Source: Ewingella sp049889095 (GTDB taxonomy: Bacteria > Pseudomonadota > Gammaproteobacteria > Enterobacterales > Enterobacteriaceae). From it: a stretch of DNA of 64,000 bases. Positions 14,513 through 22,885 of the stretch are shown here, one piece after another. Position numbers and translations under genes: made by a program. The notes beneath the pieces were generated by a model, which saw nothing but the letters and a program-made list of their open reading frames with translations, was not told where the DNA came from and ran no database searches. How positions within the stretch are numbered: the first letter of the stretch is position 1; each line of letters opens with the position of its first letter. The stretch lies in the NCBI GenBank assembly GCA_049889095.1, contig JBLJFK010000001.1; one strand, written 5' to 3'.

Positions 14513-16460
14513 TTCCACAGCATGGGGCAACTTTGTTCGTGAACTAAAACAGCGTCGCACTGATATTGCTCCACCAGAACCGCTTTCTTTGAGTCAGTGG
14601 GCGAATACTTACGCCGTACTGTCAAAAGAAACCAGCGCACAGACTGGTCGATTCCGCTCCTTTGGATATCAGGATGGCATGATGGACGCCATCACCGACC
14701 CGTTGGTGACTCAGGTTTCAGTGATGAAATCAGCCCGCGTGGGCTATACCAAAATTCTCGATCATGTTGTTGGTTATTACCTTCAGCACGACCCATCCCC
14801 TATCCTGGTTGTTCAGCCCCGCGTTGAAGATGCCGAGGATTACAGTAAAACAGAAATTGCCCCCATGCTGCGTGATACACCGGTACTGGCGGCGATTGCC
14901 GGGGATAGTAAAGCAAAGGACAGCAATCAAACCATTCTCAAAAAACAGTTTCTCAATGGGGCAAACCTCACGTTGGTTGGGGCGAATAGCCCTGGCGGTT
15001 TCCGCCGTATCACCTGTCGTGTCATTTTATTTGATGAAGTCGATGGTTATCCATCCGGCGGTGCTGGTACCGAGGGCGACCAGATCGCCCTGGGTATCAA
15101 GCGTTCCGAAACATTCTGGAACCGCAAGATTGTGCTGGGCTCCACCCCCACCGTGAAAGGCATTTCGCGTATTGAGAAAGCGTATGGCGAAAGTGACCAG
15201 CGACGTTTTTACGTTCCCTGCCCACATTGTGCTGAATTTCAGGTTCTTGAGTGGGGTGGCCCGGATACGCCTTATGGCATTAAATGGGAGAAGGACGAAG
15301 AGGGTAACGGTTTGCCGGAAACGGCCTATTACGTGTGTCGACATACAGGCTGTGTGATCCATCATAACGATCTGTCGGTGATGGTGAAACGCGGTGAGTG
15401 GCGAGCGACCAGACCTTTCAAGGGGCATGCTGGTTTTCATATCTGGGCGGGTTATAGCCTTTTCCCCAATGCCGCGTGGAAATATCTGGTGGCCGAATGG
15501 TTAAGGGTCAAAGACGATGCGCTGATGCGGCAGACGTTTATCAACCTGGTGCTGGGGGAAGTCTATGAGGACCGTGGTGAAAAAGCGCTGAGTGAACGAA
15601 AACTCATTGAGCGCTGTGAGGTCTATGCAGCGGAGGTACCAGATGGTGTGGCCGCTATCACTGCCGGTATCGATACGCAAGATGGTCGATTTGAAATAGA
15701 GGTGGTGGGCTGGGGCCGCTATGAAGAAAGCTGGTCGATAGCCTATGACGTGATCGAGGGTGACCTTGAAACGGATGAACCCTGGAAAAGGCTCGATGCT
15801 TATCTTAAACAGATCTGGCGGCGCGCCGACGGGCGGGGCTTTACAGTAATGGCTGCCTGCATGGACTCCGGCGGGCATCATACGCAAAAGGTGTATGAGT
15901 TTGCCAAAGAACGGCTGGGGCGTCGTGTTTGGGCAATCAAAGGGGAATCTGCTCGAGGGGGGAAGCGCTCGCCTGTGTGGCCGACAAAGAAACCAACCTC
16001 ACGTAGCAAGGCGCAGTTCAGGCCCATCATCCTCGGCGTTAATGCCGCAAAGGATTCAGTCCGCGCCCGGTTGCATATTGAGCCGCCGGAAGCCGGCATT
16101 GCCTCTGCGGGTTTTATGCACTATCCAGCGGATCGTGACCTCAACTACTTCGGACAATTACTGGCTGAGCGTTCGGTGACAAAAACGGCCGGTGGGCAGC
16201 GGTACCGCGTTTGGGAACAGTTACCGGGCAGGGCAAACGAAGCCCTGGACTGTCGGGTCTATTCGTATGGCGCACTGTGCGGTCTGATGTATATGGGCCT
16301 TAAACTAAACGGTCTGGCAGACAGTATTACGGCGGATGCCGGCAAGCTGTTGCCACCTCCTGTTGATCCCGAATATAAACAAAATCTGCGCCTGCCGGGC
16401 GTCATTATCTCAGAACCTGAGAAACCTCAGCGCAAACCTTTGCATAAGCGCCTCGCTTAA
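14484..16460 (+). CDS. terminase large subunit, lambda gpA family
   Basis: A 658-residue ATPase-nuclease. The ATG at 14484 follows GGAGGAATT. A Walker A-type loop is SARVGYTK at residues 83-90 and Walker B is VILFDEVDGYP at about 180-190. A zinc-like CPHC appears near residue 247. The C-terminal nuclease half includes ITAGIDTQDGRFEIEVVGWG. It cuts concatemers and pumps DNA into the prohead. The gpA family goes with cos packaging and a lambda-type head, which matches the genes that follow. Confidence 0.93.
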   Translation: MQITNGVPTNSTAWGNFVRELKQRRTDIAPPEPLSLSQWANTYAVLSKETSAQTGRFRSFGYQDGMMDAITDPLVTQVSVMKSARVGYTKILDHVVGYYLQHDPSPILVVQPRVEDAEDYSKTEIAPMLRDTPVLAAIAGDSKAKDSNQTILKKQFLNGANLTLVGANSPGGFRRITCRVILFDEVDGYPSGGAGTEGDQIALGIKRSETFWNRKIVLGSTPTVKGISRIEKAYGESDQRRFYVPCPHCAEFQVLEWGGPDTPYGIKWEKDEEGNGLPETAYYVCRHTGCVIHHNDLSVMVKRGEWRATRPFKGHAGFHIWAGYSLFPNAAWKYLVAEWLRVKDDALMRQTFINLVLGEVYEDRGEKALSERKLIERCEVYAAEVPDGVAAITAGIDTQDGRFEIEVVGWGRYEESWSIAYDVIEGDLETDEPWKRLDAYLKQIWRRADGRGFTVMAACMDSGGHHTQKVYEFAKERLGRRVWAIKGESARGGKRSPVWPTKKPTSRSKAQFRPIILGVNAAKDSVRARLHIEPPEAGIASAGFMHYPADRDLNYFGQLLAERSVTKTAGGQRYRVWEQLPGRANEALDCRVYSYGALCGLMYMGLKLNGLADSITADAGKLLPPPVDPEYKQNLRLPGVIISEPEKPQRKPLHKRLA

Positions 16461-16468
16461 GGATCCCT

Positions 16469-16732
16469 ATGTTTAATCCCAACTCCAGCTTATTAGCTGG
16501 TGCGATGACGCGTGACCAATTACAGGCCGCACTGACCAGCGCGCAGCAGGCCTATCTTGAGCTATCGACTGGTGCAAAAGGGGTTTCTTTCTCTTACACG
16601 CAGGGTGATGGCACCCGGTCAGTTGCTTATCAGCAGACGGATATAGGTCAACTCACCGCGTTGATCCAACTGCTTCAGGCTCAGTTAGGCATCGTTAGAC
16701 GTCCGCGCGTGACGTTAAGGTTTCGGTATTGA
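16469..16732 (+). CDS. head-tail joining protein, gpW-like
   Basis: An 87-residue protein with the gpW layout: an N-terminal helix (MTRDQLQAALTSAQQAYLEL), a hairpin (KGVSFSYTQGDGTRSVAYQQ) and a second helix (IGQLTALIQLLQAQLG). It plugs the portal channel after packaging and provides the tail docking site. It ends in a TGATG overlap with the portal gene. Confidence 0.85.
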   Translation: MFNPNSSLLAGAMTRDQLQAALTSAQQAYLELSTGAKGVSFSYTQGDGTRSVAYQQTDIGQLTALIQLLQAQLGIVRRPRVTLRFRY

Positions 16733-18369
16733 TGAAAAGTGGAGAGGTCAGAATTCTCGGGCTGAATGGTCGCCCGTTACCCCCATCGAACAGAAAGGCA
16801 TCAATGCTAAATGGGTCGGGTCGCGTTCCCTATGACGCGGCTGATTCCTTCAGTGATGCCATGGCCAACTGGCAGCCCGCGCTTTGGTCGCCTGATAACG
16901 AAGTCAATATCTACCGCGACCGCATCGTTTCCCGCGTCCGCGACATGGCTCGCAATGATGGGTGGGCATCTGGGAGTGTCACACGCATTTTAGATAATGC
17001 AGTCGGTGCAAACTTCCGCCCGATCGCAAAAGTGGATTACCGCGCGCTTGCACTGCAAACCGGCCTGAAAGCTTTTGACGCTAAATGGGCCGACGAATAC
17101 GGCCGGGCCGTTGAGGCCGCCTGGCGTACATGGGCGAAAGACCCGAACTGTTACTGCGATGTTGAACGGAAAAAAACGGTGTCCCAGATGCTCCGTCTGG
17201 CTTTCCGTCACAAGCTGGTGGATGGTGATGCGCTGGCTGTTCTGCAATACCGGACTGACCGGCTTGGACATGGACGGGCCCGTTATGCGACCACGATACA
17301 AATCATTGATCCGGATCGCCTGAGCAACCCACAGCAAGTTTTTGACATGCTTAACATTCGTGGCGGCGTAGAAATTGACGACGACGGCGTGCCGCTGGCG
17401 TATCACATCCGCAAAGCCCATATGGGCGACTGGTGGAGCGCCGAAAAAACGATGACTTGGGAACGCGTCAAGCGTGAAACCGCCTGGGGCCGGCCAATCG
17501 TTGTGCATGATTTCGACAGCGACCGAGCAGGGCAACATCGCGGTACCAGCATCTTCACCCCCATCGTCCAGCGCCTTAAAATGCTGATTAAATACGATGA
17601 AGTTGAACTTGAGTCATCGATCTTAAATGCCGTATTTGGGGCCTACATTACCTCACCTTACGACCCAGGTTTGTTTGCAGATTCTCTTCAAACAGATGAC
17701 GTACTCGATTACCAGGATATGCGAACCAGTTTTCATGATGATAAGCGCATTTCTCTGCAGAGTGGTGCACGGATGCCGATCCTTGCACCGGGTGAAAAAA
17801 TTGACACGGTTAATGCGGCCCGCCCGACAAGCAACTTTGCCGCATTTGAAAGCGCAACATTACGCAACGTGGCGGCGGCGCTGGGGATTTCCACACAGCA
17901 GCTGACACAAGACTGGTCCGATGTGAACTACAGTTCAGCCCGTTCTGCGATGCTGGAAGCGTGGAAGACTTTGACCCGTCGGCGCGATGATTTTGCCAGT
18001 GGTTTTGCTCAACCCATCTTCAGCAGTTTTATCGAAGAATTACACGATCTCGGCGAGGTTCCACTCCCTGCCGGTGCGCCGGAGTTTTTGGCGGCCAAAG
18101 CGGCTTATTGCCGTGCGCAGTGGATGGGGCCGGGTCGCGGCTGGGTTGACCCTGTTGCAGAGAAGAAAGGCGCGATCCTCGGCATGGATTCCGGCATGTC
18201 TACGCTGGAAATGGAAGTGTCAGAAAATGTCGGCGAAGACTGGGAAGAGCTTCTCGATCAGCGGGCGCGCGAAGTCGAAGCATTCAAAGAGCGCGGCTTG
18301 CCGGTGCCTTCATGGGCGCAGGCTGACACCTTTGCCCCTCAAACAATTAAAGATCCGGAGGCACAGTGA
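16732..18369 (+). CDS. phage portal protein, lambda gpB family
   Basis: A 545-residue portal protein. Typical features are the early VSRVRDMARNDGWASGSVTR segment and RFRPIAK-like core (NAVGANFRPIAKVDYRA), DPDRLSNPQQVFD, and HRGTSIFTPIVQRLKML. It forms the dodecameric ring through which DNA enters. Start ATG 16732 overlaps the gpW stop; its end overlaps the GTG start of the protease. Lambda-family portals accompany gpA terminases. Confidence 0.93.
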   Translation: MKSGEVRILGLNGRPLPPSNRKASMLNGSGRVPYDAADSFSDAMANWQPALWSPDNEVNIYRDRIVSRVRDMARNDGWASGSVTRILDNAVGANFRPIAKVDYRALALQTGLKAFDAKWADEYGRAVEAAWRTWAKDPNCYCDVERKKTVSQMLRLAFRHKLVDGDALAVLQYRTDRLGHGRARYATTIQIIDPDRLSNPQQVFDMLNIRGGVEIDDDGVPLAYHIRKAHMGDWWSAEKTMTWERVKRETAWGRPIVVHDFDSDRAGQHRGTSIFTPIVQRLKMLIKYDEVELESSILNAVFGAYITSPYDPGLFADSLQTDDVLDYQDMRTSFHDDKRISLQSGARMPILAPGEKIDTVNAARPTSNFAAFESATLRNVAAALGISTQQLTQDWSDVNYSSARSAMLEAWKTLTRRRDDFASGFAQPIFSSFIEELHDLGEVPLPAGAPEFLAAKAAYCRAQWMGPGRGWVDPVAEKKGAILGMDSGMSTLEMEVSENVGEDWEELLDQRAREVEAFKERGLPVPSWAQADTFAPQTIKDPEAQ

Positions 18370-19220
18370 ATTTACCCCATTTAGCGCAGCGTATGTTTAA
18401 TACGCCGCTGGCATTACATCCCCGCAAAGCTGAAGTGGTTATGGCGGCGCTGACTGACCGTTTCGGCCTGACGCGCATTCAGTCAATGTCTGACTGGGAA
18501 GACGACGATGACAGCGCATTTACCCGACAGGCCCGTGATACGGGCTATGACGTGGTAGAGGGGGTTGCGGTGATCCCGATTCAGGGCACGCTGGTGCAGA
18601 AGCTGGGCACGCTGCGACCCTACAGCGGCATGACCGGCTATGACGGCATTCGAGCGTGCTTCCTCCAGGCGCTTAACGACAGCGACGTTAAAGCTATTTG
18701 CCTTGATATCGACTCACCGGGGGGCGAAGTGGCTGGATGTTTTGATCTGGCCGACGTCATTTATGCCTCACGCGGCAGCAAACCCATCTGGGCCATCTTG
18801 TCGGAAAGCGCTTACTCAGCTGCCTATGCGCTGGCAAGTGCCGCGGACAAAATCATTGTTCCGCGTACTGGTGGAGTCGGATCAGTGGGCGTCATCGTGA
18901 TGCACGTTGATTGGTCACAAAAGATTAAAAGTGATGGCCTGCAGGTCACGATCATCACCTACGGGGATCGCAAGGCTGAGTCCAATCCGTATGAGCCATT
19001 AAGCGATACGGCGCGGAAAGCCATTCAGTCAGATATTGACGAAATGGGGCGCCTGTTCGTGAGTACCGTCTCCCGCAATCGCGGGATAGCAGAAAGAACC
19101 GTCCGTGATACCGAAGCCGCCTGTTTCCTTGGCGTCGACGGTGTGCAACTGGGGCTGGCCGATCAGGTGTCATCACCGGATGCGGCATTCCGCGATTTAT
19201 TACAATTAGTTGGAGAGTAA
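18366..19220 (+). CDS. S49-family head maturation protease, gpC-like
   Basis: A 284-residue signal-peptide-peptidase-A-like serine protease starting at GTG 18366 with GGAGG upstream. The catalytic Ser151 lies in ESAYSAAYALAS and the Lys203 base in YGDRKAESNPYEP; DSPGGEVAG is the conserved glycine motif. It processes head proteins during prohead assembly. In lambda the scaffold is made from within gene C; here a separate scaffold-like gene follows three bases later. Confidence 0.9.
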   Translation: MNLPHLAQRMFNTPLALHPRKAEVVMAALTDRFGLTRIQSMSDWEDDDDSAFTRQARDTGYDVVEGVAVIPIQGTLVQKLGTLRPYSGMTGYDGIRACFLQALNDSDVKAICLDIDSPGGEVAGCFDLADVIYASRGSKPIWAILSESAYSAAYALASAADKIIVPRTGGVGSVGVIVMHVDWSQKIKSDGLQVTIITYGDRKAESNPYEPLSDTARKAIQSDIDEMGRLFVSTVSRNRGIAERTVRDTEAACFLGVDGVQLGLADQVSSPDAAFRDLLQLVGE

Positions 19221-19222
19221 AG

Positions 19223-19864
19223 ATGTCAAAGAAAATTCGAGGTTTTGCGCACCTGTTCGGTTTTTCCGCTAACGCGTCAGAAGACGATGAAGACGAGAAA
19301 GAAAAGTCTAAAAAGGCGAAAGGCCGTCGTGCGGAGGAAGACGAAGACAACGACGAAGATGATAAGGACAAGGAAAAATCCAAAAAATCTAAGCGTGCAG
19401 AAGGAGATGATGATTCTGACGACGAAGATGATAAGGACAAGGAAAAGTCAAAGAAAGCCAAAGGCCGTAGTGCGGAAGATGATGACGACGACGCGGATGC
19501 TGACGAAGGTGACGAAGATGACGGTGACGATGATGAAGACGATCGTGATGTTAAAAAAGGCCGCAGTGCTGAACGCAGCCGTATCTCCCGCATTCTCGGC
19601 AGCAAATATGCCGCGGGGAAAGGGCCATTAGCGGTATCTCTGGCGATCACAACCGGTATGAGTTCTGCGGCCGCTGTCCGTGTCATGGCAAGTTCTGGTC
19701 CGATGCAGGTGCAGCAGCAGTCTCGCCGCCAGTCACTTGATGAGCGCATGTCCAAGGTTGAAAACCACCAGTTGGGCAATGCGGATACTGGTACGTCAGG
19801 TAATGCAAATTCAGTGGTATCTCGTGCTGCTGCTCTCTATAACCAGGCAAAGGGTAAAAAATAA
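19223..19864 (+). CDS. putative scaffold/assembly protein with charged repeats
   Basis: A 213-residue protein. Residues about 19-110 are almost entirely Asp, Glu and Lys, in three units of roughly 23 residues ending KEKSKKAKGR or KEKSKKSKRA. The C-terminal part from about residue 115 (RSRISRILGSKYAAGKGPLA, then SLDERMSKVENHQLG) is conventional and helical. Its place between the protease and gpD is that of lambda Nu3, so a scaffold role is inferred. The acidic-basic repeat is unusual. It overlaps gpD by one base. Confidence 0.55.
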   Translation: MSKKIRGFAHLFGFSANASEDDEDEKEKSKKAKGRRAEEDEDNDEDDKDKEKSKKSKRAEGDDDSDDEDDKDKEKSKKAKGRSAEDDDDDADADEGDEDDGDDDEDDRDVKKGRSAERSRISRILGSKYAAGKGPLAVSLAITTGMSSAAAVRVMASSGPMQVQQQSRRQSLDERMSKVENHQLGNADTGTSGNANSVVSRAAALYNQAKGKK

Positions 19865-20277
19865 TGGATGTGACTCAAGTAGGGCAAAATGCCTGGGTAC
19901 CAGGCGTGCAGCATGACACTTTCGTCCCGGATCAGTTGTTGTCCGGTCCTCTGCAGGTGGTATCAGATACGGTGACCATCCTGACCGGTTCTACGGCAAC
20001 CTATAAGCGCGGTACCGTACTGGGTATGATCACCGCCTCCGGGAAATACACCCTGAGCGTGGCGACGGCGAACGACGGCAGTCAGGTTCCGCAAGCCATC
20101 CTGGCCGATGATGTGAATGCCACTGCGGCCGACACGTTAGCGGGTGTTTATCTGATGGCCGAGATCAACAAGAACCGCATCACCTTCGATCCTAGCTGGA
20201 CGCTCGCTACGCTCAAACCTGCGCTCCGTCCGTTTGGTATCTTCCTGCGCGACAGCGTTCAGGCACCTGCCAGCTAA
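19864..20277 (+). CDS. head decoration protein, gpD-like
   Basis: A 137-residue protein of the lambda gpD / bacteriophage head decoration family, with the characteristic YKRGTVLGMITASGKYTLS and ILADDVNATAADTLAGVY segments. It binds the expanded capsid as trimers and stabilises it. It starts in the stop of the previous gene and is followed by a 108-bp spacer before the capsid gene. Confidence 0.88.
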   Translation: MDVTQVGQNAWVPGVQHDTFVPDQLLSGPLQVVSDTVTILTGSTATYKRGTVLGMITASGKYTLSVATANDGSQVPQAILADDVNATAADTLAGVYLMAEINKNRITFDPSWTLATLKPALRPFGIFLRDSVQAPAS

Positions 20278-20385
20278 ACACCCGTTTTAATTTAATCGCC
20301 TTCTTCGCATGCCCTTCACCGGGCAGGGCGTTGTGCGTCTTTTATTTATCCCGGCCAACAGGTCGGGACACAGAGAGAATAAGCC

Positions 20386-21435
20386 ATGTCCCAAACTATT
20401 TACGATACCGTGTCGCTGGTCGGGTTGGTGCCCAATCTGATGACGTCTCAAAACTTCATCCTCGACCGATTTTTCCCCAACATCGTGACCAGTGACGATG
20501 AGTATGTGGCGATTGACGTAGATATCGGTCTGCGCCGCATGGCGCCGTTCTGTTCACCACTGGTCGAAGGTAAGTTGGTAGAAAGTCGTCGTTACCAGAC
20601 CGACAAGTTCAAGCCCGCCTATATCAAAGACAAGCGCGCTCCTGACCTGCGTAAACCGATCCGTCGCCAAATTGGTGAGCGCATTGGTGGCGAATACACC
20701 GCCTCAGAACGTGAAATGCTGAACATCCAGTTCGAGATGAGCGACCAGATTGATATTTTGAATCGTCGCCTCGAGTGGATGGGTTGCAGCGCGATTGCCA
20801 CAGGTACCGTCACCATCAAAGGCGACGGTTTCCCAACTACCGTCATTGATTTTGGTCGCGACCCGTCGTTAACCATCGCACTCAGCGGTTCAGACAAATG
20901 GCCGACCAGCGTTGAGGTTGGTGCAACCAACACCCAGCCAACGGACGACATTGAAGAATGGCAGGCGTTAATCCTGCAGAAATCTGGCGCACAGGCGACG
21001 GACATTATCTTCACCAATGCCTCATGGCGTGCTTTCAAGCTGGATACGTCGCTGAAAGGAGCCATTATCCTGCCGGCGCAGAATCCGTCCGGCAACATCA
21101 TCAATCCGGGCGCGCAGATTGCGAAGGGCGCGGTGTGTAAAGGTTACTGGGGACAGTACACGCTCTGGCTTTACAACGACTGGTTCATTGACCCGGACAC
21201 CGGCATCGAAAATCCGATGATCGCAGACGGTTCAGTAGTTATGTCGGGTGCGGATCTCATGGGCACCCGCGCGTTTGGTGCCATCATCGATCCCGCCTTT
21301 AACTACGGGCCGATGGCGTATGCGCCAAAAAGCTGGCTGCAGCCTGACCCGGCTCAGCGCTTCCTGCTGATGCAGTCTTCCCCCATCGTTATCCCAAGCC
21401 GGGTTAACGCAGCCCTTTGTGCGAAGGTGGTGTGA
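20386..21435 (+). CDS. major capsid protein, gpE-like
   Basis: A 349-residue major head protein of the lambda gpE family (lambda: 341). Recognisable stretches are LVPNLMTSQNFILDRFFPN, AYIKDKRAPDLRKPIRRQIG near residues 76-95, WMGCSAIATGTVTIKG, and GTRAFGAIIDPAFNYGPMAY near the end. An AGAGAG site precedes the ATG. The 108-bp leader between gpD and this gene holds a small hairpin (GCCC-TTCACC-GGGC near 20310) that may modulate expression. Confidence 0.92.
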   Translation: MSQTIYDTVSLVGLVPNLMTSQNFILDRFFPNIVTSDDEYVAIDVDIGLRRMAPFCSPLVEGKLVESRRYQTDKFKPAYIKDKRAPDLRKPIRRQIGERIGGEYTASEREMLNIQFEMSDQIDILNRRLEWMGCSAIATGTVTIKGDGFPTTVIDFGRDPSLTIALSGSDKWPTSVEVGATNTQPTDDIEEWQALILQKSGAQATDIIFTNASWRAFKLDTSLKGAIILPAQNPSGNIINPGAQIAKGAVCKGYWGQYTLWLYNDWFIDPDTGIENPMIADGSVVMSGADLMGTRAFGAIIDPAFNYGPMAYAPKSWLQPDPAQRFLLMQSSPIVIPSRVNAALCAKVV

Positions 21436-21437
21436 TC

Positions 21438-21740
21438 ATGGCAAAAGAGAAAACAACCGACGCAGCCTCTGAGGCTGTAGAACCGATCACCGTGGTGGTG
21501 CTCAAAGGGAAAAGCGTTCGTCATGATGGGGAAAGTTACACGCAGAACACCCGTGTGAAATTGTCACCAGGCGACGCCAGCCGTCTTATTGCTGCTGGCT
21601 TCGTGAAAACGCTGGACGCGGTAAAACTGGAAATGGAAGAGGCGTCCGGTCAGGAAGTCTCCGTCATAAAATCTGACGGTCAGTCCACGATCACATCAGA
21701 CGAGCCTCCTGTCGTTAAATCCGAGAGCGAAGAAGACTGA
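21438..21740 (+). CDS. small head protein at the FI position
   Basis: A 100-residue acidic protein. The ATG at 21438 follows AAGGTGGTG; the longer frame from 21417 overlaps the capsid gene. The middle (VVVLKGKSVRHDGESYTQNT, then SPGDASRLIAAGFVKTL) fits a small family of phage proteins that lie after the capsid gene. The C-terminus is disordered and acidic. By position it may replace lambda FI, which assists packaging. Function inferred only. Confidence 0.55.
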   Translation: MAKEKTTDAASEAVEPITVVVLKGKSVRHDGESYTQNTRVKLSPGDASRLIAAGFVKTLDAVKLEMEEASGQEVSVIKSDGQSTITSDEPPVVKSESEED

Positions 21741-21742
21741 TA

Positions 21743-22087
21743 ATGAGCATCAATTGGGGTCAACATCTGCTAGGTCCATTACATGGCGTATTTGGTGACC
21801 CGGTTGATTTTCGGCCTGCTGGTGGTGAGACATACACCATCAGTGGGATTTTCGACCGAGCCTATACGCAGGAGATTGAGCCACTGGATGACGGCAGTAC
21901 GGTAAATACGACGTCCCCAGTCCTTGGTGTTTTGGACAGCCAGTTCACCTCTCCACCAAAGAAGGGGGATCGGGTATTTATCAGCATTGTCGGCGGTCAG
22001 ACGGTGAACACCTTGTTTACCATTTCTGATATCCAACCTGACAGCCACGGTGGCTCAAAGCTCATTCTTAACAGGGTGAAGGTATGA
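21743..22087 (+). CDS. head-tail joining protein, FII-like
   Basis: A 114-residue protein resembling the lambda FII / phage head-tail connector family: LLGPLHGVFGDPVDFRPAGG, GVLDSQFTSPPKKGDRVFI and SDIQPDSHGGSKLILNRVKV. It would complete the neck and provide the surface on which the tail docks. It ends in an ATGA overlap with the next gene. Confidence 0.75.
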   Translation: MSINWGQHLLGPLHGVFGDPVDFRPAGGETYTISGIFDRAYTQEIEPLDDGSTVNTTSPVLGVLDSQFTSPPKKGDRVFISIVGGQTVNTLFTISDIQPDSHGGSKLILNRVKV

Positions 22088-22629
22088 ATGCTGCAGGAGT
22101 AAGACTGCTCGTTATTAGCGCGCTGACCGGTAAGACGGATGCCGCTGAGCGCGTTTATTCACCCAGGGATTGGCCAACGTCGGAAGACATGTATCCGGTT
22201 ATTCTCGTGCAAACCCCCTTTGATCTGAAAAACTCCCTTGGGCGGAACGTACCGCAATTTACGACGGTAACGACGGTGCGTATTACAGGCCGTCTGCAGG
22301 AGCTCGACGAGGTTGATCAGGATAACGGTGCAGTAAAAGCTGAAGTGGCGCTCGAGCAGCTGCGCGAACAGATTGAGCGTGCAGTGATCAATAGTTATGA
22401 CCTCACGCGCCAGACTCAGCAGTTTCTGCAGGTCCGTTCTACCATCGATGTTAATGCAGGCGGCGAGGGTCATACCGCTCAGTTACTGATGGAACTAGAT
22501 ATCGAGTATTACCAGGGGCCGGAAGAATTTTACCCCATTGAAACCACCCCACTAGAGGGGGTCGACGTCACCATTGTAGAGCCGGACGGTACACCTGAAG
22601 TTCTCGTGACCATCGACTTGCCTCAATAA
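22084..22629 (+). CDS. tail completion protein, Mu gp37-position
   Basis: A 181-residue protein with VRLLVISALTGKTDAAERVY and MYPVILVQTPFDLKNSLG, then a helical HPQ-rich part (VALEQLREQIERAVINSYDL). It precedes a DUF2635 gene and the sheath gene, the position of Mu gp37 and of tail terminators that connect head and tail. The family assignment rests mainly on gene order. It is the first gene of the tail module. Confidence 0.55.
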   Translation: MNAAGVRLLVISALTGKTDAAERVYSPRDWPTSEDMYPVILVQTPFDLKNSLGRNVPQFTTVTTVRITGRLQELDEVDQDNGAVKAEVALEQLREQIERAVINSYDLTRQTQQFLQVRSTIDVNAGGEGHTAQLLMELDIEYYQGPEEFYPIETTPLEGVDVTIVEPDGTPEVLVTIDLPQ

Positions 22630-22645
22630 CACCCTGGAGTCACCC

Positions 22646-22885
22646 ATGTTTTTAAAACCGACCGCCGGGCGCACAGTGCGCGATCCGGTTAAAGGCACCC
22701 TATTGCCCGAAGAAGGAGCAGAAGTGCAGAAAAGCACCTTCTGGGATCGCCGGCTACGCGACGGTGACGTCGTAAATGCTGATGCCATGCCGCAGGGTAA
22801 GCCTGTGTCCCCGGCAAAAGTGACGGATACCAACACTGACAGCGATAAATCTACCGCTGCAACTGATACGGGGAGTGCCCGCTAA
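22646..22885 (+). CDS. DUF2635 protein, Mu gp38-like
   Basis: A 79-residue protein beginning MFLKPTAGRTVRDPVKGTLL, the signature of the DUF2635 family (Mu gp38). The conserved STFWDRRLRDGDVV follows. Members lie immediately before the sheath gene in Mu-type contractile tails. The biochemical role is unknown. It overlaps the sheath start by one base. Confidence 0.8.
   Translation: MFLKPTAGRTVRDPVKGTLLPEEGAEVQKSTFWDRRLRDGDVVNADAMPQGKPVSPAKVTDTNTDSDKSTAATDTGSAR

Noticed and set aside
16990..17538. 182-codon minus-strand frame opposite the portal gene
   Set aside because: The portal gene in the other strand is certain; the antisense product has no recognisable domain.
18955..19779. 274-codon frame on the minus strand, serine-rich
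   Set aside because: It lies opposite the protease and scaffold genes. Its long serine runs are simply the antisense of the GAC/GAT-rich acidic repeat, and it has no ribosome site.
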